Below are positions 40,541 through 47,681 of a DNA stretch of 47,681 bases, piece by piece. Source of the stretch: DATHGT01 sp035317605. GTDB lineage: Bacteria; Methylomirabilota; Methylomirabilia; Rokubacteriales; CSP1-6. The position numbers and the translations under genes were made by a program. The notes under the pieces are model-generated. The model did no database searches and was not told the origin of the DNA. It was given only the letters and a program-made list of their open reading frames with translations. How positions within the stretch are numbered: position 1 is the stretch's first letter; the number at the start of each line of letters is the position of its first letter. The stretch covers positions 1-47,681 of the forward strand of contig DATHGT010000350.1 in assembly GCA_035317605.1 (NCBI GenBank). Direction: 5' to 3'.

Positions 40541-42487
40541 TTACTTCAGCAGGTATTCCTTGACGAACAGCACGGTCGCGTAGAGCAGGAAGTCCCGGTT
40601 GGCCTTCTTGGCGAAGCCGTGTCCTTCGTCCTTCGCCATCAGATACCAGACCGGGGTACCGTTCTTGCGCACCGCGGCCACCATCTGCTCCGATTCCGAG
40701 CGCGGCACCCGCGGATCGTTGCCGCCCTGCACCACGAAGAGCGGCTTGACGATCTTGGCGCTGTTGTTGGTCGGCGCGATCCGGTTCAGGAACTCGCGCA
40801 TGCGGGGATCGCGCTCGTCGCCGTATTCGACGCGGCGCAGGTCCCGGCGGTAGGGCGCGGTGGTCTCGAGGAACGTGACGAGGTTCGAGGGGCCGACGAC
40901 GTCGAGGGCGGCCCGGATGCGGTCGGGATAATACGTCGCGACGGCGAGCGACATGTGGCCGCCGTAGCTCGCGCCGGTCACCATCACGCGCTCGGCGTCG
41001 AGGTCCCCGAGGGCGGCGATCCAGTCGAGCAGCGCACCGATATCACGATACGCGTGCTCCCGCAGGAATCCGTTGTCGAGGGTCAGAAACGTCTTGCCGT
41101 AGCCGGCCGACCCGCGCACGTTCGGGTAGAGGATGGCCACGCCCAGGTCGTTCAGGAAGTAGTTGCGCGCGCCTTGAAAGCCGGGCCGGGCCTGGACTTC
41201 CGGGCCGCCGTGGATGTCGATGATGACCGGCCGCTTGCCCGCGAACCGCTTCGGTGGACGGTAGAGCAACCCCGAGATCGTCAGGCCGTCGAAGCTCTTC
41301 CAGCGGACGATGTGGGGCTCCGCGAAACTCTCCGTGCTCATGCCCCCCGTCTCGCTGTGGGTCCAGCGCTCGACGCGCCCCGTGCTCACGTCCAGCGAGT
41401 AGGCATCGGCCGGCGAGCGCGCCGAGGTCATCGTGAAGCCGAGCTCGGGGTGAACCCGGTGCCACAGCAGTCCGCCGATGAGGCCGAGGGGAAGCTTGGG
41501 GACGGGCCGCTCGCTTCCGCTCCGAAGGTCGAGCAGGTGCAGGACGCTGCCGCCTTCTTCGTTGGTCACGAACGCGATCCATTGGCCGTCCCAGGACAGG
41601 CGGAACTCGTCCACGTCCCAGCGGATGTGAGCGGTGAGGACGGTGTGCCGCTTCGTCGCCAGGTCGACGTAGGCGAGGCGTCGAAACTCCGATCCACGGT
41701 CCGTCGTCACGTAGACGCCGCGGCCGTCCCGGCCGAACTGGGCGCCGAAATACGCGACCGGCTCCGCTCCGTCCTTCTCGGTGAGGCGTGTCCGCGCGCC
41801 GGTCGCGACGTCGATCAGCCAGAGATGAGCCTCGTTGATCGAGACGTATTCCCGGACGAGGAGCGTCCGATCGTCGGGCGACCAGTCGAAGGCTCCCCAA
41901 CCGCCGCCCTCCAGTCGCGCGACCAGGCGGTCCGACGTGGGATCGGCCGGATTCATGATCCAGACGTCGACGTCCTGACCGTTGCGGCGGGTCGATCCAT
42001 ACGCGAGGCGGTCGCCGGACCTCGACCACACACCGCCGGTGTTTCGCGACGCGCCGTCGGTCAGCAGCGCGGTGGCGCCGGTGGCGACGTCGAAGCGGAA
42101 CTTCTGATAGAACTCGTTGCCGTCGACGTCCTTGTTGAACACGAAGTAGTCGCCGCTGGCCGGCTGGTAGGAGGCGCCCGACACGCCGTCCCTGAAGAAC
42201 GTCAGCTGCGTTCGATCGCCGCCGGGGAACTTCACGTGGTGGACCTGGGCCGTGTCGGCGAAGCGCGTATTGATCAACATCTCTCGCTTGGTCGGATGCC
42301 AGCTCGACAGGCTCGCCCGGCGAAAGTTCGTGTAGCGATCGACATCGGCGGCGAGGGCCGCCGGAATCCTGGGGACCTGCTCGATGACGAGGTTGTCGGT
42401 CGGAGCGATCTCGGCATGCTGGGCCGCGAGCGAGGTCGTCCCCAGGAGGAGGAGGACCGGCAGGAACAGCCCGCGCCACGGGCTCAT
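40541..42487 (-). CDS. Exported S9-family serine peptidase (prolyl oligopeptidase group)
   Basis: 648 residues. Signal peptide (LFLPVLLLLGTTSLAAQ), an N-terminal beta-propeller to about residue 370 with WD-like YGSTRRN, VWSRSGDRLAYG strands, then an alpha/beta hydrolase domain with catalytic Ser507 in GASYGG, Asp in GNDPRVP and His in DEGHGF. It cleaves short peptides in the periplasm. It overlaps the biotin carrier gene by 4 bases (ATGA) and precedes the amino acid importer, so it is a plausible source of its ligand. Confidence 0.92.
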   Translation of the reverse strand: MSPWRGLFLPVLLLLGTTSLAAQHAEIAPTDNLVIEQVPRIPAALAADVDRYTNFRRASLSSWHPTKREMLINTRFADTAQVHHVKFPGGDRTQLTFFRDGVSGASYQPASGDYFVFNKDVDGNEFYQKFRFDVATGATALLTDGASRNTGGVWSRSGDRLAYGSTRRNGQDVDVWIMNPADPTSDRLVARLEGGGWGAFDWSPDDRTLLVREYVSINEAHLWLIDVATGARTRLTEKDGAEPVAYFGAQFGRDGRGVYVTTDRGSEFRRLAYVDLATKRHTVLTAHIRWDVDEFRLSWDGQWIAFVTNEEGGSVLHLLDLRSGSERPVPKLPLGLIGGLLWHRVHPELGFTMTSARSPADAYSLDVSTGRVERWTHSETGGMSTESFAEPHIVRWKSFDGLTISGLLYRPPKRFAGKRPVIIDIHGGPEVQARPGFQGARNYFLNDLGVAILYPNVRGSAGYGKTFLTLDNGFLREHAYRDIGALLDWIAALGDLDAERVMVTGASYGGHMSLAVATYYPDRIRAALDVVGPSNLVTFLETTAPYRRDLRRVEYGDERDPRMREFLNRIAPTNNSAKIVKPLFVVQGGNDPRVPRSESEQMVAAVRKNGTPVWYLMAKDEGHGFAKKANRDFLLYATVLFVKEYLLK

Positions 42488-43001
42488 GGCTCAACCCCCT
42501 TCAGCACCACGAGAACGTCGCCGGCGTTCACGGCCTGGCCGGGGTGGACGCGGATCTCGGTGACGGTGCCCGCCGCGGAGGACTTGAACTCGTTCTCCAT
42601 CTTCATGGCCTCGATGACGACCACCGTATCGCCGCGCGCGACGTGGTCGCCGACCGTCACCGCCACGTGGGTGACCTTGCCCGGGAGCGGCGTCTTGATG
42701 ATCTGCCCGGCCGCACCGCCCCCCGTCCCGCCCTGCGTCCGGATGACGTGGCGCGCGTACTCCTCGACGTCGACGAGAGAGGTCCCGCCGTCCACGTCGA
42801 CTCGCCGGCCGCCCTCGCCGGGGGCGACGTCGGCCACGTGCGACGCGCCATCGACGAGCAGCGACCAGAGACCACGCATCGGTTGTCTCGCGTCGACCTC
42901 CAGCGTCCGCTCGCCCACGGTCACGCGGTACCGCCCGTCGCTCCCCGTGACCTGGACCTTCTCCGAGCGGCCGTTGACGGTCGCCACGAATGTCCGCGTG
43001 G

Positions 43002-43005
<4 letters not shown>
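42484..43005 (-). CDS. Biotin carboxyl carrier protein subunit
   Basis: 173 residues. The C-terminal biotinyl domain (about 100-173) has the biotin-accepting lysine in EAMKMENEF and LPGKVTHVAVTVGDHVARGD before it, as in acyl-CoA carboxylase and pyruvate carboxylase carrier domains. The N-terminal part, RTFVATVNGRSEKVQVTGSD and on, looks like the carrier-linked beta domain of acyl-CoA carboxylases. It overlaps its neighbours by 4 bases at both ends. Confidence 0.9.
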
Positions 43006-44482
<1,477 letters not shown>

Positions 44483-44486
<4 letters not shown>

Positions 44487-46006
44487 CGGCTGGCGCTTCT
44501 CAGGCGGAAGCGCTGGACCTTGCCGGTCGCGGTCTTGGGCAGGTCGTCGACGAACTCGATCGTGCGCGGCACCTTGTAGCCGGCCGTCCGCGCCTTGACC
44601 CACCCCTGGAGCTCCGCCACCAGCGAGTCCCCCGCGAGGTGGCCGGCCTTGAGCACCACGGCAGCGTGGGGATGGACGAGCCCGTCGTGACCGGCGAGAC
44701 CCACCACGCCCGCTTCCACGACGGCGGGATGCTCGACCAGCACGCCTTCGATCTCCGCCGGCGACACCCACATGCCCGAGACCTTCAGCATGTCGTCCGA
44801 GCGGCCGGCGAAGTAGAAGTAGCCGTCGGCGTCCTGCCGGAACATGTCGCCCGTCCTCACCCACTCGCCGAGCATGGTCGCGCGCGTGCGCTCGAGCCGG
44901 TTCCAGTAGTACGGCGCCAGCGTCTCGCCCTTGATCAGGAGCTGGCCGACGGTGCCCGCGGGAACCGGCTGACCGGCGTCGTCGACCAGACGCGCCTCGA
45001 AGCCCGGCACGACCTGGCCGGACGAGCCCCGGCGCACCGCGCCGGGGCGGTTGGCGATGAAATCGTGCAGCGCCTCTGTCGAGCCCACCACATCGACCAG
45101 CTCGTGGCCGAAGCGCTGGCCCCACGCGTCGAACACCGCGGTGGGCAGCGCTTCACCCGACGACACGCAGAGTCGCAGTGACGAGAGATCGAAGCGCTCG
45201 GCGTCGGGCACCTCGAGCATGCGGGCGTAGAGCGTGGCCACCGCGAAGAAGACCGTCGGACGCTCGCGCGTGACGATCTCGAACGCGCGCTCGGGCGTCA
45301 ATCGATCGGCGACGAGCACCGACGCCGCGCCCACGCGCGCCGGAAAATACAGCGAGTTCCCGAGCCCGAACGCGAAGTACATCTTCGAGGCCGAGAAGAC
45401 GAGGTCCTCGGGGCGCAGGCCGAACACGCCGACGCCGACGAGATCGGCGGCGGCGAGGAAGTCCTTGTGGGAATGGACCGCCGCTTTGGGGCGGCCGGTG
45501 GAGCCTGAGGTGTAGCCCCAGTACGCCATGTCCTCTCTCACCGTCGGCGTCGCCGCCAGCGCGCCCGGGGCTCGAGCCATCGACGCCTCGAGCTGGGTCA
45601 CGCCGAGCACGGCGCGCAGCCACCGGCACCGCTCGCGCAGACCTTCGAGCCTCGGCAGCAGCCGGTCCTCGACCACCGCGATCTTGGCGCGGCTGTCGTC
45701 GAGGACGAACGCGTACTCGTCCGCACTCATCACGGTGTTGAGCGGCACCGCGACCGCCCCCAGCTTGAGGGTCCCCCAGAACGTCGCCGCAAACGTGGGC
45801 GAGTCGTCGAGGGCCAGCACCACCCGGTTCTCGATCTCCACCCCGAGCCCGGCCAGCACGTGCCCGGCGCGACCGACGCGCTCCGCGAGCTCCGCATACG
45901 TGAGGACGCCGCCGGCGCAGCGGAACACCGCGCGCGAGCCGCGGCCTTCCGCCACATGGCGATCGACGAAGAACTCCGCCGCGTTGAAGCGATCGGTCGT
46001 GGTCAC
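44483..46006 (-). CDS. Benzoate-CoA ligase-type aryl/acyl-CoA ligase
   Basis: 507 residues of the ANL superfamily. MAYWGYTSGSTGRPKAAVHS near residue 158 is the ATP loop, LFASKMYFAFGLGNSLYFPA-like region near 208 (here SASKMYFAFGLGNSLYF) is typical of the benzoate-CoA ligase group, ELVDVVGSTEALHDF is the A5 region, WVRTGDMFRQDADGYF near 388, and PKTATGKVQRFRLR at the C-terminus. It is the first gene of a nine-gene run. GTG 46006 has TAGAAT 6 bases before it. Confidence 0.92.
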
Positions 46007-46012
46007 CCGGCG

Positions 46013-46018
46013 ATTCTA
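46013..46018 (-). promoter_or_regulatory. -10-like TAGAAT, 6 bases before the ligase GTG
   Basis: TAGAAT on the minus strand, spacer CGCCGG, then GTG 46006. No convincing -35 is present. This is the only promoter signal I can find before the nine-gene run ending at 36078. Confidence 0.45.
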
Positions 46019-46098
46019 ACGTGCCGTCTCACGATCGCGTGTGCCTGGTTGATGAGGGGCGCCACGGCTTTGCCGGGGCGCCCCGAAGGCCGGGGGGC

Positions 46099-46126
46099 TT
46101 GGGGGGCCCGCGGCTAGGCCCCCCAA
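46099..46126. terminator. G/C-rich hairpin after the VOC gene
   Basis: TTGGGGGGCC and GGCCCCCCAA pair over 10 bases around CGCGGCTA, 15 bases past the end of the VOC gene on the minus strand and about 80 bases before the ligase promoter. The TTGGGGGG/CCCCCCAA arms match those of the repeats at 3746 and 46766, so it may be a divergent copy of the same element used as a terminator. Confidence 0.5.
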
Positions 46127-46140
46127 AGTTGGTCACTCGG

Positions 46141-46671
46141 TCAGTTGCGCAGCTCGTCGACGGAGGGAAGGCGCTGGCCCGGCACGGGGTTGGCGACCGC
46201 GTCCTCCAGCGAGCGGGCCTGGCACCACTCGTCGGCGGGGCGGGCGGAGCCGTCGGTACCGATCTGGTCGATGTTCCAGTAGATCTCCAGATTGTTGCCA
46301 TCGGGGTCGACGAACTCCACCGCGATCTGGCAGCCGGCGCGGCGGCGCCCCTCGAAGTGAAGGGGCACGCCGTGCTTGCGCAGCCAGGCGCGGGCGCGGA
46401 AGACCTCGTCGAGGCTGCCCACCTCGAACGCAAAGTGGTTCAGGGTCGTCCGCTCGCCGCGGGCGGCGCCGCCCACCAGCGCGATCCCGTGGTGATCGGT
46501 GTTGCAGCGCATGAACACCATGCCGCCCGGCACCATGCTCTCGGGATAGCGGTCGCTGACTTCGAGCCCGAGCAGCTCCGTGTAAAAACGCACGGACGCC
46601 TCGAGGTCCGACACGTTGAGCACGACGTGGCCGATCTTGCGCAGGTGGAACGGCAGCAGGGCGTCCGACAT
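46141..46671 (-). CDS. VOC-family (glyoxalase/extradiol dioxygenase-fold) protein
   Basis: 176 residues. KIGHVVLNVSDLEASVRFYT gives the first metal ligand (His), LNHFAFEVGSLDEVFRARAW near 76 the second and VEFVDPDGNNLEIYWNIDQI near 115 the Glu. The same type of protein as that at 12576, but with a tail ending GQRLPSVDELRN rather than proline-rich; both share the GHVVLNV opening. AAGGAG lies 7 bases before ATG 46671, preferred to 46716. Confidence 0.88.
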   Translation of the reverse strand: MSDALLPFHLRKIGHVVLNVSDLEASVRFYTELLGLEVSDRYPESMVPGGMVFMRCNTDHHGIALVGGAARGERTTLNHFAFEVGSLDEVFRARAWLRKHGVPLHFEGRRRAGCQIAVEFVDPDGNNLEIYWNIDQIGTDGSARPADEWCQARSLEDAVANPVPGQRLPSVDELRN

Positions 46672-46765
46672 CGGCAGCTCCTTACGGGAAATTTTCGCGC
46701 TGGAGTATCGTAGCAAAATCGCGGAAACGCCCCGTCTCCGGCGGGGCGAAGCGTGTCGGGGGGGT

Positions 46766-46819
46766 TTGGGGGGAGCCGAAGGGGCCCCCCAACCGGTAAA
46801 GTGCCCCCCAACCGGTAAA
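46766..46819 (+). repeat. G-rich hairpin repeat, copy 2, with a duplicated right arm
   Basis: TTGGGGGG (46766-46773) and CCCCCCAA (46785-46792) pair around AGCCGAAGGGG, matching the copy at 3746-3772 except for one loop base and the two arm ends. The arm is then repeated: GCCCCCCAACCGGTAAA occurs at 46784-46800 and 46803-46819. The second copy ends in TAAA(AT), which supplies the probable -10 of the next gene, so the left arm can pair with either right arm. Confidence 0.65.
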
Positions 46820-46821
46820 AT
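46816..46821 (+). promoter_or_regulatory. -10-like TAAAAT before the cyclase-family gene
   Basis: TAAAAT, about 43 bases before the ATG at 46865, followed by a leader with GAGAGGAG. Confidence 0.45.
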
Positions 46822-46864
46822 CGGAGTATCGCGCAGCCATCACCTCCGGAGAGGAGTCGAGACC

Positions 46865-47681
46865 ATGGCCGACTGGACGCCGCCGACGCAGGACCGCGCC
46901 GAGGGCTACTTCAAGGAGCTGAACAACTGGGGCCGCTGGGGCGACGCCGACCAGCGCGGCACCGTGAACCTGATCACCCCGGCCAAGCGACAGGCCGCTC
47001 AGGCGCTGGTCAAGACCGGCCGAACCGTCTCGCTCGCGCGCGACGTGACGCCCCAACCCGTGTTCATGTACAGCGCGACGTTCCCCTCCAAGCGCGAGCG
47101 GGCCGACGTCGTGCTCGACCGGTTCGACATGGTCTATCACGGCTTCTGGATCACCCACATCGACGCGCTCTGCCACGTCGCGTGGGACGGCGAGCTGTAC
47201 AACGGTCGGCCCTTCGCCGACAGCCTGAGCGTGGCCGGGGCCACGTGGTGCCCGATCGATCCGCTCTTCGACGGCATCACCTCGCGCGGGGTGCTGCTCG
47301 ACGTGGCGGCCGGGCGCAAGGAGGGCTACGTGACCGTCGGTCATCCGGTCACGCCGCGGGAGCTGGACGAGACCGCGCGGCGCCAGGGCGTGCGCATCGA
47401 GCCCGGCGACGTGGTGGTGGTGCGCAGCGGCGACGAGGTCTTCCGCCGGGAGCACCCGGAGTGGGTGCCGCGCGTGTCGCCGCATCCCGGCCTGCACCTG
47501 TCGTGTCTCGAGTGGTTCAGGGAGAAGGATATCGCGGCGATCTCGTGGGACATGATGGACGAGCGCCCGATCGGCTACGCGGGCTTCGGCATGGGGGTGC
47601 ATCTGGCGATCCCGTTCCTCGGGCTGGCCCTCGTGGACAATACCTATCCGGAGCGGCTGGCCGCCGCCTGCGCCGAGGAGG
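46865..47681 (+). CDS. Cyclase-family metal hydrolase (kynurenine formamidase-like), partial
   Basis: ATG 46865 opens a frame of 272 codons to the window end. LNNWGRWGDADQRGTVNLIT near residue 20 and HIDALCHVAWDGELYNGR near 98 (HxxxxxH metal site of the cyclase family) are clear, followed by TSRGVLLDVAAGRKEGY near 138 and IEPGDVVVVRSGDE near 178. These enzymes hydrolyse amide or lactone bonds with a divalent metal in the cytoplasm. GAGAGGAG lies 6 bases before the start. The C-terminus is outside the window. Confidence 0.88.
   Translation, partial: MADWTPPTQDRAEGYFKELNNWGRWGDADQRGTVNLITPAKRQAAQALVKTGRTVSLARDVTPQPVFMYSATFPSKRERADVVLDRFDMVYHGFWITHIDALCHVAWDGELYNGRPFADSLSVAGATWCPIDPLFDGITSRGVLLDVAAGRKEGYVTVGHPVTPRELDETARRQGVRIEPGDVVVVRSGDEVFRREHPEWVPRVSPHPGLHLSCLEWFREKDIAAISWDMMDERPIGYAGFGMGVHLAIPFLGLALVDNTYPERLAAACAEE

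Overview
This is a very GC-rich bacterial window with mostly short intergenic gaps, several overlapping start/stop junctions and frequent GTG starts. The gene content is dominated by ABC and tripartite importers, acyl-CoA ligases, a flavin-dependent luciferase-like oxidoreductase, VOC proteins, an amidohydrolase and a cyclase-family hydrolase. This resembles uncultivated, nutrient-scavenging soil or sediment bacteria of the Rokubacteria/Methylomirabilota type. The taxon is an inference from style and content; the window contains no rRNA or other marker gene that I can see.

Layout. 1-1647 (minus): edge fragment of a flavin-reductase-like domain joined to a helix-hairpin-helix domain, a retropepsin-like aspartic protease, an LLM oxidoreductase. 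1661-5200 (minus): aldolase/short-chain dehydrogenase fusion, a G-rich repeat cluster, glycine-zipper lipoprotein-like protein, a 50-residue conserved small protein, a CBS-pair protein. 5374-9233 (plus): SUMF1-fold protein, acyl-CoA ligase, glutamine synthetase-family ligase, driven by a near-consensus promoter placed almost on the start codon. 9318-12365 (minus): an island that looks less GC-rich, with a DUF4157 (eCIS core) metalloprotease-motif protein and an Ig-like partner. 12576-15392: VOC protein, zinc ribbon, HtrA-like protease, secreted unknown. 15478-28132 (mostly plus): a dipeptide-type ABC importer whose parts are split twice, first by a minus-strand methyltransferase and a frameshifted beta-propeller gene, then by a complete TctBAC importer and a metallo-beta-lactamase-fold hydrolase. 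28133-30333: low-density region with a caspase-domain remnant, a secreted unknown with a strong terminator, and a probable gluconolactonase N-terminal remnant. 30334-34657 (plus): amidohydrolase, then a family-1 sugar-type ABC importer without its ATPase. 34719-36002 (minus): hemopexin-repeat protein with a C-terminal M15-like peptidase signature. 46006 down to 36078 (minus): nine tightly packed genes: aryl/acyl-CoA ligase, biotin carboxylase, biotin carrier, S9 peptidase, complete glutamate-type ABC importer, glutamate dehydrogenase. 46144-47681: VOC protein and a divergent cyclase-family gene running off the end.

How the genes fit together. The nine-gene run reads as peptide breakdown (S9 peptidase), amino acid uptake and oxidative deamination, coupled to acid activation and carboxylation. 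The plus-strand 15-28 kb block couples peptide and organic-acid uptake by overlapping translation. Several genes have a -10-like hexamer only 6-10 bases before the start codon, which suggests leaderless transcripts are common here. Nothing looks like CRISPR, phage or an insertion sequence. The points most worth follow-up are the orphan eCIS-core protein pair, the hemopexin-peptidase fusion, the in-frame FAD-barrel/HhH fusion with a possible CTG start, and the repeated G-rich hairpin element at opposite ends of the window.
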